64,000 bases of DNA, from contig NC_083386.1 of assembly GCF_031755915.1 (NCBI RefSeq), forward strand, positions 19,515,001 to 19,579,000. Reading direction: 5' to 3'. Shown piece after piece: positions 24,338 through 36,149 of the stretch; position 1 is the stretch's first letter, and the number at the start of each line of letters is the position of its first letter. A program made the translations under genes and the position numbers. The DNA is from Ziziphus jujuba (lineage: Eukaryota; Streptophyta; Magnoliopsida; Rosales; Rhamnaceae). The notes below the pieces were generated by a model. That model was not told where the DNA came from, did no database searches, and saw only the letters and a program-made list of their open reading frames with translations.

Positions 24338-25719
24338 TTAAAGATGAGATACAATTTGTTTTATTGAAACATAATTACCAGCCACTCCAATAAGAAACCC
24401 ACTTATCAGAATCCCCATTATTGCAACAAACTCAAACCTAAAAGCCCAAGCAATGTTATTAATCCTCAGGTAGCATAAACATGGTAATAAAAATGCTCCA
24501 ACAACACTAAGAAAGGCACCTATAAATGTCATTAGATATCCAAAAAATGGAAGAGCTAATGCCACAATTACGGTGCTGGTCACAATTAGTGTTCTAATTA
24601 GGATACCAATTAGTCGATTGTTATAGGGAATAAACTTATCCTCAATAGAAGAGCTCATTGGAGAAACCATGAGCACATATTTGTCACCAAATTTATAAGT
24701 GAGGTGAAAATTGCTATCTTTGTGCTAACCTTCCCTGGACGAAGATTCAAAGTGACTTGGGACTTCAAAAATTCACCATACATCAAGTATTCAAACACAA
24801 ACTGTATAATTGACATATCATACACATATACATACATATATATATATATATATAAACCACATCCCAACACTAGCAGATTTCTTACTTTTGGAAATCTTCT
24901 TTTATCTCCCATGGATGTGCATAAGGTTGAAAAAACTGCATGCCCACAATAACAAAACATGAACATGCTTGCAGCAATGGGAAGCCCTCCAAAATCCAAA
25001 AGCAAGCACCCTTCATAAAAACCGACATCGTTAATAGCATCTACCCATAGAAAACTTCCCACCAAAATTATTGAAGCCAGAACCCCTCACATAGATAGAT
25101 AAGCCAATTTACCTAGATTCCTTAACCATGTACTGGGTAGAATGATCAATGCAGTGAGAAGGATAAAACATTCTTTTCTTTTGAGATTCAGGCTTCCGAT
25201 TCTAAAAGTGGTATTTGGAAACAACATTTCTAGAGTATCAACCTCTACAATAAAAAAATCCACTGCCACATCAAATAATTCTAGATAAATAATTGCAGCT
25301 ACAAAGTTTCTTCCTCTTGGCCCAAAAGCCACATGGCCGATATCTGGATATGTTTTTATACAAAAGGCCGTGTCTATGCATCGCTTAAGTAGCAGCTCCG
25401 TATAGCAAGAGATGAGTGTAACTAATAAAAAGAGAATCAAGCACAGTTATCCTCTTTGTGAAAGTGCATAAGGGATAAAAAGTATGCCCAAACCTAAGAA
25501 ACACAATATACGATAAGGCATCTATTCCAAACTAAATAAGAATTATAATGTTAGCATGCTTGATATTGACATACCATATAATGTATTTACTCCGTTAAAA
25601 CACGTTTTGCTGAAGGTGGTGCCTTCACCATTTGGATTTTGTGGTTGTTGGGGCTGGGGTTGGGGTTAGGGATTTTGAGGCTGTTGGGGCTGAGGTTGAT
25701 TTTGAATGACACTCTCCAT
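24338..25719 (-). pseudogene. AVT1-type vacuolar amino-acid transporter pseudogene
   Basis: The minus strand encodes a plant AVT1-like transporter of the AAAP/AUXIN family (proton-coupled vacuolar amino-acid transport in intact members). The likely exons are 25575-25719, 24886-25493 and 24338-24801 with GT-AG borders. Family landmarks are TTFSKTCFNGVNTLYG, GILFIPYALSQRG, TYPDIGHVAFG, LFPNTTFRIG, LPSTWLRNL and FCYCGHAVF. It is broken: a TAA after residue 17 in the PQ-rich N terminus, a TAA after SQRG where the family has tryptophan, a TGA after LAYLSM, and a probable one-base deletion near 24690 that shifts the frame before YVLMVSPMSSS. With several independent disruptions it is very unlikely to make a full transporter. 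Confidence 0.88.
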
Positions 25720-27779
25720 TTCTTATCTTAAGTATTCTCTCAGAGATGATGTTGGATATATCTCCTATTGTTTGGTCTTGGATAATACAGTGTGCTGTAT
25801 ATATAGAATTTTAGTAGCCCTTAAAAAATTAAAATAATAATAAAGAAAAATAATATTGTATATATTTCACTATGTGTTCTCAAGATAAATCACACTGTAT
25901 GTACAAGCTATACGTCCTGTATATAAATAGGCAACAAGAGGTTGTTTACAAGGAAAGAACTAACATCACTCCTACAGTATAGCCTGACTACTACAATATG
26001 GCCTTTATAAAGAGAGTTAACTATATACATTTTTTTTTATTCTTGAAATAGTTCTTCTGATTTTGGACTTTTATTTCTCTTGGTTGCTATTTTGTTTTTG
26101 AATTTGTGTTGACCCGTGACATGTGGGATAGAGATATTATTTGATATATTTGCAACCTCATTAATTGGATCACACATGCCTTTGTCCTTGCTTTCCTTTT
26201 CTAATTAGGTTACCTTATTAGCCCTACCATTTGATTTCATTATTGACAAGTCTTTCCGTGTTCAAATTTATTTTTATTTTTTATTTATTTTTTTATTATT
26301 ATTTTTTACAAGACTTGTTTGAATGATTTGACATGGTTGTTTTGCTTTAGTAAGAGAAGTCGTTCGTATTGATTAGAAGTGGCAATTTAGGTTATGACAC
26401 GGTGACATGACTAAAAAATGATATGAAGTTAACGGGTTTGAGTTTATTATAAATGGGTTCGGATCAAATTCCGATCAACCCATTTAACACGATTAATAAA
26501 TGTGTCAATTTCAGGTTGACCTACTTAACCCGAAACTGACCCGTTTAACTCGTTTATTGCGACCTACATTCTTCTTGGCAATTTGCTATTTTCAAACTTT
26601 ACCCTTTTACCTAATAGGATATGAGATTGAATTCTCTAGTAGTGTTCTAAGAAAGAAAATTGGTGCTAAAGCTTATATAGAGTGTCAGCTTTAAGACCCA
26701 GCAGGTATAAAATTTTCAAATTGTGTCACTTGTAATATTTGAAAACTACTTGTTTGAAAATTTTTAAGCATGTTGTCGCCATGGACATATGTTTTACACA
26801 TGGTGTTTCGATTCTCTTGAAGCAATTAACAAACTACCTAGTGGACATAAACTAATTTGATTTTTATTCCTATGGTTAGGTTTTTATGCTTCAAACCTTT
26901 AAATCTTCATCTAGATGTTCTACATATTGAACATGCATCCCAATAATTTCAAAATAATTAGTTTTGAGGTTTTTTCTTTTTAATATATTTGAACTAAAGT
27001 GTTCTTCCTATTGACATTTTACAAGAATTTTGCATGTATACAATTTAGAAATGGAGGCATAGGAGCATTTATTTTCTAGAAATGGAGATTTCTAGGTAAA
27101 AGATATCCTTATTTTCATTTAACTCCAACTAGTAATTAAATTATGGTTTTTTTTTTCCTCCTTTCTTTCTCTGATTTTGCAATGCTATCATACCAACTAT
27201 AATTTGGCCATTCAAAGTGCATTCCCTATTCTCTTTTGAACTTGACAGGCTACCTCAAAGTGCCTAGTTGAGAGAAAAGTTGCAAAGTTTCACAAAAAAC
27301 ATCATTAAGAGGGTATCATTTATTGTATAGATGTCATAATTTGCTTTTAATTATTTGATTTAGGAATTATAGTTGCTATTATTATTTGTAGCCAATAAAC
27401 ATACTAGGTTGGTTTTTCATTTGATTTTGGTTGTTATTTAAACTTCTTTAGATTTCAGGAATTTAAGGACCCAGGTTAGTTTTAATCAATTGCGTACATG
27501 TTTAAAATTAATGCAATGAAGAGTTCAACCCAAGATTTGTCTCCACCACTGCCCACCATCGCCATCACTATTGTTGCATGTAGTTGTTTATAGATGATTT
27601 TATTGCCTATGTTACACAAAATGATTGTTTTAAGTATGTAACAACAATTATATGCATGTAAAGACAATTATTGTTTTATAAATATTTAAAGTCTTGGTGT
27701 TATAAGAATTTGCTATTTTGCTTTATATACTGTATATTTTTGCACATTTACTGTTAATTAATTTAGAAAATAATTAAAA
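25720..27779. other. AT-rich spacer
   Basis: No gene recognised. A segment near 26390-26570 rich in ACCCGTTTAA, GGGTTCGGATC and TTGACC words resembles the repeats seen in old plant transposon remnants, but I cannot define its ends. Confidence 0.4.
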
Positions 27780-28291
27780 TAATTGCATTTAGTGAACATG
27801 TTGGTTACTGAAAGTCCATACATATTGGTTGTTAAAGAGTAAAGTTTGGTTGCTGAATATAGAGCACTGGTGACCATTTTTCGGTGATTAAAAATATTTT
27901 TAAATATGTGAAAGACCAAAAGTGATCATTGTGTTGGTTTCTGTAAGTATTTTCACTGACCAAACAATTTGGTCTCAACTATAATATTGGTCATTTATAA
28001 TTGTCAAATTGGTCACTTATATAGTTTTATGTTATCAAATTTGGTCAAAATGTTACATTTTTAGAGATATTCAGAAACTAAAATTTAGTCATCAAAACAA
28101 CAAAATCTGGTCACTAAACTTTTTCAGTTTTAACGACCAAATGTTTGTTGGTAATTAAAAATAATTAGTTACAACGTTTAAGTAACCACACAATAACCAT
28201 GTTTTTCTGGCTGGTAAAAACTTTTAACGACCAATATTATAGCTTTCTGCAACCAAAACCAATGGTCGCTGAAAGGATTTTTTTAGTAGTG
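27780..28291. mobile_element. Second CACTA-type right end
   Basis: About 500 bases packed with short direct and inverted motifs of the form GGTCACTAAA, TTAACGACCA and GGTTGCTGAA. The block ends GGTCGCTGAAAGG...TTTTTTAGTAGTG at 28291, whose reverse complement starts CACTACTAAAAAAA. This is the organisation of a CACTA subterminal region, but the motif differs from the GACGCTT family at 20.9-22.6 and 35.4-36.1 kb, so it is a separate family. The matching left end was not found. Confidence 0.6.
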
Positions 28292-28736
28292 TTATAAACC
28301 CCCTAGTAATCCCTTTTATGTTTAGTTTAAATATGTTTGATTGTATTTATATTTTTATTTAGTAACTTTTTTATTTGTTTCTTGGATATGCTATGAATTA
28401 CCATATAGTTGTGCGTATATATGAGTTAATTTATTAGTTGCTTATGATTTAATTGTTACAATTATGGAGGATTGAGTTCATTATTCTTGATTTGAGAAAT
28501 ATGTAAATATGAAGTTCAAGGGCAACAAAGACATGTTATGGAGTAGAGTAGGTTTATTAGGTAAATATTGAAAATTTAGGGGAAATTCTACCCAAAAAAG
28601 TTTAACTTTTGCTATATTAATGATAAATTGCATGATATAGGGTAAAGGTAGACTTTTTAAACTAAAATGTAAAATAATAAATGTATAATAACAATTGCAT
28701 TTTTTTATCATTGGATTTGCATAGATTGGTTGAAAA

Positions 28737-30840
28737 ATGGATAATTCATGGATAACAAAAAATATGACATCAAAGGAATTTGCCAAAGGTGTGAAGGAAT
28801 TTTCAAAATTAAGCATGAAGAATGCAAGTGGTTGTAATGTCATAAGGTACCCTTGCATGAAGTGTGGGAACATAGAAATCCATACTATTAAGGACATAAA
28901 ATGTCACCATGTTCCAATTAAGGTTTTATAGTACTTTCCACCTACTCCACGTTTCAAAAGAATGTTTTGTAGTGCTAAAACAGCTAAGAATTTGACATGC
29001 ATACAAATGGGAGAAAGGTTTAAAAAGGTGAAATGCAACGCCCAGCAGATTCTCCATCTTGGAAGTTGATTAACTTTTTATGGTCAAATTTTGTAGCAGA
29101 AGATAGGAATTTACTACCGTAGATGGAGTTAATCCACATAGTATGTTGAGTAGTAGGTATACTTATTGACCGATGATGACAATTGTATAATTTTCCTCCT
29201 TGGTTGTGTAGAAGCAAAATTTATGATGTTAAGTATTCTAATTTCTGGACCGAAATAACCTAGCAATCATATAGATGTATACTTGGAATCATTAATTGAA
29301 GACCTATAAAAGTTGTGGGGTAAGGGTGCTATAATTTTTTATACTAACCGTCAAGAGAATTTAACTTTAAAGGTGATGTTGCTATGAACAATAAATTATT
29401 TATCATCTTATGCTAACTTGTTTGGTCATGCAGGTAAGGGATATTATGCATATCCAATATGTAGCAAAAACACTTTTGTTAAAAAGTTAAACCATGGGAA
29501 TAAAATGAGTTTTATTGGACATAGGATATTTCTTCGTCCAAATCATCCTTATAAAAGGAAAAAGAAGGCTTTCAATTGGCTTCAAGAGTTTAGAGTGCCT
29601 CTAATACCATTGACCGGAGAGGAAACCTTAACTAAGCTTAATGCAATGAGTTTTGATAACACAAAAAAATGGGGGAAAAAAACAATTGATTATGATGAAT
29701 GTTGGAAGAAGAAGTCCATTTTCATTTTTTTATGACACAACTTAGATGTCATGCATATTGAAAAAAAATATTTTTGAGAGCATATATGGTACATTACTAA
29801 ATATTCCTAGTAAGATGAAGGATGGAGTTAATGCTCAATGGGGGAAAAAAAAAAAAAACAATTGATTATGATGAATGTTGGAAGAAGAAGTCCATTTTTT
29901 TTTAATTGGAGTATTGGAAATTTCTACATATACGACACAACTTAGATGTCATGCATATTGAAAAAAATGTTTGTGAGAGCATATATGGTACATTACTAAA
30001 TATTCTTGGTAGATGAAGGATGGAGTTAGCACTCAATTAGATTTAAAAGAGATGGATTTGCAAAATACTTGACCCCTTAGCAGCAAGGAAATTGAACTTT
30101 CCTACACCTGCTTGCTATACATTATCAAAGCAAGAGAAAAATTGTTTTACAAATGTTTGGCAGAGTTAAAGGTTCTAGATGGTTATTCCTCAAACTTTAG
30201 GAATCTGGTTTCCATGTAGGAGTCAAACTGATAGGATTGAAATCTCATGATTATTATACATTGATGCGACAACCATTGCCTCTTGCAATTTTCTCAATCC
30301 TTCCTAAAAATGTAGAACATGCAATTGCAACATTTTGTCTTTTCTTCGATGCCATTTGTATGAAGTCCATCATTCTTGCTAATTTGGACACAATCCAAAA
30401 TGATATTGTTACAACTTTTTGCATGCTAGAGAAATTCTTTCCACCATCATTTTTCGATGTAATAATTCATCTAACTGTGCATTTGGTATAAGATATTAGA
30501 TTATGTGGACCAATGTATTTCAAGTTGATGTACCCCTTTGAGAGTTGCATGAAAGTATTGAAAGGTTGTGTTTGGAACAAAAATTACCCAGAAAGTTGTA
30601 TTGGTGAGAGTTACAATTGTGAAAAAATGATTAAGTTTTATAGTGAATATTAAAGAGAGTTAGATATAATTAGAAACTCTATTGGTAGATACCAAAAATT
30701 AGATAACAAGGATGATGTTGGTGCCCCTATTAATGGTGGAAAGACACAATTAATTGATCAACAACTTTGGGAGCAAGTCCATAGATGTGTACTTTTGAAT
30801 GTACCAGAAATGGAACCACACATGATGTACTTATAGTTTA
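28737..30840 (+). pseudogene. CACTA tnp2-type transposase, broken
   Basis: Begins MDNSWITKNMTSKEF, the transposase-associated domain, with a Cys pair in YPCMKCGN. It then runs through the tnp2 core in several frames: FPPWLCRSKI near 29190, GKGYYAYPICSK near 29430, ECWKKKSIF, and RHNLDVMHIEKNV split over 29930-29975. DUF4218 follows (GLKSHDYYTLMRQPLP, FFPPSFFDVIIHLTVHL, GESYNCE). Intact relatives bind the element ends and cut them. Here there are many stops and frame changes and a tandem duplication: a block starting at GGGGGAAAA (29671) is repeated from 29840, and the first copy lacks about 33 bases that the second retains. Confidence 0.85.
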
Positions 30841-31139
30841 TTAAAGTACAAATAATAATTATGTTTATATATTAATTAATTAGGATAATTTTTCTTTGTT
30901 TCAGTATTCATTTGAAGCCTTGAAATCAAACAAAAAGAAAAAATCAAGGAAAAAAAGAAAAATGGTTTTAAAATGAATACAAATGTACATTTATGTATTG
31001 GTTACTGATAAGGCATGGTAAAAATAATACAGCAATATCAATGTTTTAACTTTAGGTTAGTGAATAATTAATTTATATATTTTCTCCAATGACTAGATTA
31101 AATAGAAGCAAAGTCAACCAAATGATACTGTTTTAAAAA

Positions 31140-31760
31140 CTTTAAGATGGATAGCATATAGTCCGCAATGGGTGGTAATGAAGTATGAAGGATATGAAAT
31201 TAATGGGGGTCAATTCAATAATTTGGATAGAGATAATAAGCATGTGACCCAAAATAGCAATGTAAAGGTAGTTGCTAAAAGTGAGCATTTTGCTAGTGTT
31301 AAGGACAATAACCCTATTCTAGTTGGTATAAAGGTAGTTGCTAAATGGGTTCAATTCAACACTTTGAACAGGGATAATAAGTGTATCACCCAGAATAGTG
31401 ATGTAACAGTAATTGCTAAAATTGAGTATTTTGCTAGTGTTAAGGATAATAACACTATTCTAGCTAAAATGGCATACTATGGGGTAATAAGAGAAATTTT
31501 GGATGTCAATTACAGTTTGTTTTGAATTCCTCTATTCAAGTGTGATTGGGTAGACAATCGTTGTGTGAAAATTGATGAGATGGGTTTTAATGTGTTAACT
31601 TAAAAAAAAAAAATTGGATATAAATCTAACCATTCATTATGACTTCACAAGTGTTTATATTGAGGATTAACTTGATTTCAGATGATCTATAATTTTAACT
31701 CCACCATAGTATGATATTTTTGTCAAAGATGAATTGATTGAAGAAGATATTCTTGGAGAT
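31140..31760 (+). pseudogene. CACTA DUF4216 region with internal duplication
   Basis: The open frame 31172-31525 matches the DUF4216 part of CACTA proteins: GYEINGGQFN, DRDNKHVTQNS, KVVAKSEHFASVKDNNP, then MAYYGVIREILDVNY. After a stop it continues FKCDWVDN and KIDEMGFN. An in-frame unit of about 141 nt (47 codons, 31211-31351 repeated from 31352) doubles the stretch that is normally single. Function unknown in the family; this copy is interrupted. Confidence 0.8.
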
Positions 31761-32257
31761 ATTACGATGGTTCATACTCCTTTTTTTTTTTTAGTTACCA
31801 AGTGTTGGTGAAAGTGATAACGAAGAAGAATGTACGAACGATTATGTTCGTAATGATTGCAAGGGAATATAGATAACAAAACCTACCATATTCTAAATAA
31901 ATAGTAATGAGATTCATTGAATTATTGGCATGAAAATTATATGAACATATTTTAAATATGTTTTAATTTTTTATGTGTACATTAACTTGTGCATAATTAA
32001 TTTTTTTTTATACATATTGTAATTTAATTTGTGCTTAATCAATTTTCAAGTTAGTAATTTCATGAAATTGTTTTTATTGTTCTCATGATAAATACATATA
32101 ATATTTTTTATTATATTTTTTTTGTTAATTATGTGTACATTTACACTTAATTAAAATTTTGTTATTATTGTCAATTAATTTGTTAGTTAATTCTTGTTCG
32201 TGTTGTCATGTTATTATTTTAATTAATTTTTTATTCTCATTCTTTTGATGTAGATTT

Positions 32258-32814
32258 ATGGATTCGTTTGATCAACATACCCTCCCAGATGATGATGATG
32301 ATAGATCATTATCAAGTGTAGAGTCGAACTGAGTATTTCGACTAAAAACTTAAAAGAAAAGGACCTACACTAATGTCAGGTCTTACAAAGGATGTTGGAG
32401 GAAGATAAAATTTAGAAATTGAATATAATAAGGTTGGAATAGCTCTCAATCGTACGGCAGTGCAAATGAAAATTTTGGAGAGGTTATCCGTCCGAAATAC
32501 TATACCAATTGGTGTACCTGGTTGGAAAGCGATGAAAAAATGAAAAAGAACATATGAGATTTAATAAAGGTAATACATTAGTTTTTTATTGCATATTTAG
32601 TATTAATTTTTATTACTTCTTTTATCTTAATTTATAATTAATTTTATTAGGAATATTTGGCATTAAATTGTAGGAATATTATATTTAGTTTATTAATTTT
32701 TTTCCAATATATTTTTCTTTATAAATATATGAATAAATAAATTTTTTTATTTCCATTGATTTAACTTATATTTAATTTTATTTTAATTTTTTTAATTAAA
32801 AAAATGCATGCATC

Positions 32815-32858
<44 letters not shown>

Positions 32859-35140
32859 CTAATTTGACACTCCAAACATTTAAGCAAGGAAAAAGGCAAA
32901 GGAAGGACAAATTAAGCCTTCATCTCCAAATGATAAACTTACAAAAGCTTTAAGGATCGATAAATATGGAGGTTGGCTTAAAGGTAGAGTCAAAGATTAT
33001 GCATTAACTAATTTTTTCCACACACCTAGGCAAATTTCACAAAAAAAGAATAAATCTTAGGAGAGTGAGAGAAATACCAAACTAGAACTTATTGGTAGTG
33101 GTCTTTTGGAGATAATTCAAAAAAGAAAAGAAAAAAGAACAACGTTGAAACGATTAGTGAGTTAGTGTCTGTATGAGGTATTAACCAACAGTCTCAGCCT
33201 CATACATCTGGATAGAAATCTTTGCATAGAAAGGCATTACATTCTCATACTCATACTCGGTTACTACATGGAGATCATGCAGTACATGACAACCATGTTA
33301 CCGATGTATGGATCCCATTTACTGCTAAGATTAATTCCCCTCCTATTGATCTAATCATCCATGATATCTTCAAATGTATATTTACAATTAATATATATAT
33401 GTTTAATTTTAATTATTGTCATCCATTTTGTTATAATTATTGCCATAATAAGTATATAAATATATTTTTTATCAGTTTTGATTTTTATTGTTGCAAAAAA
33501 ATATATATAATTTTTTTTTACAATTAAAAAATGTTATTTATTGAAGTTTATCAGATTAATTAATTATTCTAATTTTGTTTGTAATTCAAGGTGTTAAATG
33601 CAATCTTGCACAAGGTAATGTTGAAATATAGTAGCATGTGGTACTTTTATTCCTTCTATCCTATCGGATGTGTGCCATGGTGTTATGTTAGGTCAATAAA
33701 ATTTGAAAGTCACTATCGATGAAGTGATTAATAGATTTGCCCCCCTATCTGTACCATCATTTGATATTAGACGTGGCAGCAATGCACAAGGGACATTTAT
33801 TGCATGGCCTAGATATCTTGTTATTTTATCATCGAATAAGGTTCCTTTTGATGCAATTGTATATAATAATTTATATATATGCGTGAATAATAATTTTTTT
33901 TGTTATACTAACCTTTTTTTTTTTTTTTTGGGGCTGATATTTGCAAGGAAGTTTTAGGAAAAAGCCTACTATAGGTAAAGAACTTGTAACAACTGGTTCG
34001 AATGGAACATCTAAGTCTTGCATGTCTAAAGCACCTGTGAGCATGATACTTGTGAAGATGAAGTTGTCTTATCAATAGTTAATCTACCAATCCGTGAGTT
34101 ATTACATCATATAAATGATATCCATATAAATTATTATGGACATTTCATTTGATTGGAAGAACCATAACATATGAGCAAGATTTGTGTATATTAAAAAAGG
34201 ACATAACTGAGTTTTGTCACATATATGAATTATCTTCCAAGTGCATCTTATTGTACATAAGGTAACTTAAATTTAAATATTTTTATTTAAATTTTTTAAA
34301 GCAAATTATATTAATTATATTACTGATAGTTTGATTATGTTGGTACTTATATAATGGATTGATGGGCACAAAAGCCAAAGGGAATTATTATTTTGTTCAT
34401 CCTGCTATCACTACACCAATTATTATTTTGTTCACAAGGTATGTTATGTTAAGTTATAATATGTTTTGTTACATAATTAATTTAATTATATGACATCTTA
34501 ACTAATAATTTATAGTTTTTTTAGTAATCATTGGCTATTAGGTGCTATTGATCTCTACAGAATAGTAGTATGGTTTTATGATTTAGTGGAGAATCGTTTT
34601 CCTAAGGACTTTAGATCTTTGCTCGAAAAGTAAGTTAATTAAATAATATTTTATTTAATTAATTGTATAATAACGTTTATATTATTTAAATTTAATTTAA
34701 ATATTTATAATTGTATAATGCATTTTTTGAATATAACCAAGGAAAGAAACTAAAAAAAAAAGCTTTGGTGGCAAAATATCGTGAGCATTAGTTGCTCATT
34801 TACATACTTGTTATCTAATATTACATTTAACTTTATATTTACAAATTTAGACTTCTAAGCAATCTATGGATATAGAATGTAGTTATTATATCATGATGAT
34901 AATGAAGGATATCATTAGTAGAACTATACTACTTCAAAACTTATGAACAATGATAATTTTAACATTTTAATAATAATTTATTTTATACTTATTAATTTTA
35001 TTTATGTTTTAATATTTTTTTAATATAATTTCTCATATGTAGTATGAGGGTATTAGTTAGTCATATGATGATGTCAACCAGTTTAAAGCTGAATGGGCAT
35101 CAATCATGATTTCAAATATTTCATCTCAATGACTATATAA
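32258..35140 (+). pseudogene. CACTA second gene: Ptta/En/Spm region and Ulp1-like protease remnant
   Basis: Opens MDSFDQHTLPDDDDD. It then shows, across several frames, the plant transposase (Ptta/En/Spm) pattern (EYNKVGIALNRTAVQ near 32430, TIPIGVPGWKAMKK) and a coil-rich segment ending ALTNFFHTPRQ (near 33000). Further on are VTIDEVINRFAPLSVPS and GTFIAWPRYLV (33703-33830). At 34515-34630 NHWLLGAIDL...FYDLVEN keeps the catalytic His and Asp of C48 (Ulp1) peptidases; SKQSMDIECSYYIM near 34860 keeps the Gln and Cys. Exons are separated by AT-rich introns and interrupted by stops. About 39 Ts lie at 32820-32858. Such SUMO-protease-like tails are known in plant CACTA and Mutator-like elements. 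Confidence 0.75.
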
Positions 35141-35439
35141 AGTAGTTTAATTGCTTTTATTTGTACATAACTATATATAAAAGTTGATCAAATAGTAAAA
35201 TTATTTTTAGAATTAATATTCAATTTATTAGAATATTGTTTTATAAAAAATATTTATTTGAATTTTATTATCTATTATTTATTTTGCATGAAACTATTAA
35301 ACAACTCTAATTTGATAAAATTAAACACAATATTTAAATTCAAAAAAATAAACAAAACCAAAATGAAGCTTTTCAAATAAAAACATTGTTATATAGTAGG
35401 AAATTAGGAAACACTCCTATTTCAAAAACATAGCTAAAT

Positions 35440-36126
35440 GTCAATATTAAGCAACGCTTTTGATTAAAAAAAAAAAAGTCACTAAATCAATATTAGGCGA
35501 AGCTTGAATAAACTAAGCATTGTTAAATACCATATCAGGTGAGGCTTGAATAAACTAAGCATTGTTCAATACCATATCAGGCGACGCTTAAAGAAATTAA
35601 GTGTTGCTAAATGCCACATCAGGTTACATTGTTATGGGAAAAACGTCGCCAAATATAACTTCAGGCGATGCTTTAACCATAAAAGCATCGCCAAAATCAA
35701 TTCCAGGAGATGATTTTTTACAAACAGTGTTGCCAAACTTAATTTAAGGCGACGCTATTAAAAAAAATCATTGTTAATTATGAATAAGGTGACTCTTTGT
35801 TTTATAAAGGGTCATTAAAAATAGATTTAGGCGACACTTTTATAAATTAAATTGTAGCTAAAAACTTATTCAACAATGCTTTTTCATACTTTAGAAGATG
35901 CTTTTCAAACAATGGACAACACTTTATATGTCATATTAATATTTTTTGTGATGCTTCTAATAATTTCAAATGATCATTTAATGTTTCATTAGCCGACATT
36001 TTTGAAAGTGTCGACTTTATCTTTGTAATTTTAGCGACACTGCATCATGCGATGCTTTATTAAGCAGCACATTTTATTTTACACGATGCCTTAATTGCAT
36101 CTCCTATCATTGTTTTTCTTATAGTG
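35440..36126 (+). repeat. CACTA subterminal repeats and right terminus
   Basis: Repeated short motifs GGCGACGCTT, AAAGCATCGCC and variants in both orientations. These include a roughly 52-bp tandem unit near 35494-35640 (AAACTAAGCATTGTT...ATCAGG), leading into the terminus ending CTTATAGTG. The next three bases (AAT) would be one side of the 3-bp target duplication. Confidence 0.8.
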
Positions 36127-36149
36127 AATATTTGAAAATAACAAGACTT

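Larger units (their letters stand above)
28292..36126 (+). mobile_element. Decayed CACTA (En/Spm-type) transposon, right end intact
   Basis: Carries the canonical plant CACTA gene order on the plus strand: transposase-associated domain, tnp2, DUF4218 and DUF4216, then a second gene with a Ptta/En/Spm region and a Ulp1-like domain. These are followed by GACGCTT/GCGTCGCC subterminal repeats and the terminus TTGTTTTTCTTATAGTG ending at 36126. The reverse complement of that end begins CACTATAAGAAAAAC. No left CACTA terminus is visible between 25.7 and 28.7 kb, so the start given here is only the limit of the neighbouring element. All coding parts are disrupted. Confidence 0.85.

Noticed and set aside
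24704..24952. 82-codon plus-strand ORF
   Set aside because: Antisense to the transporter pseudogene and its TA-rich intron.
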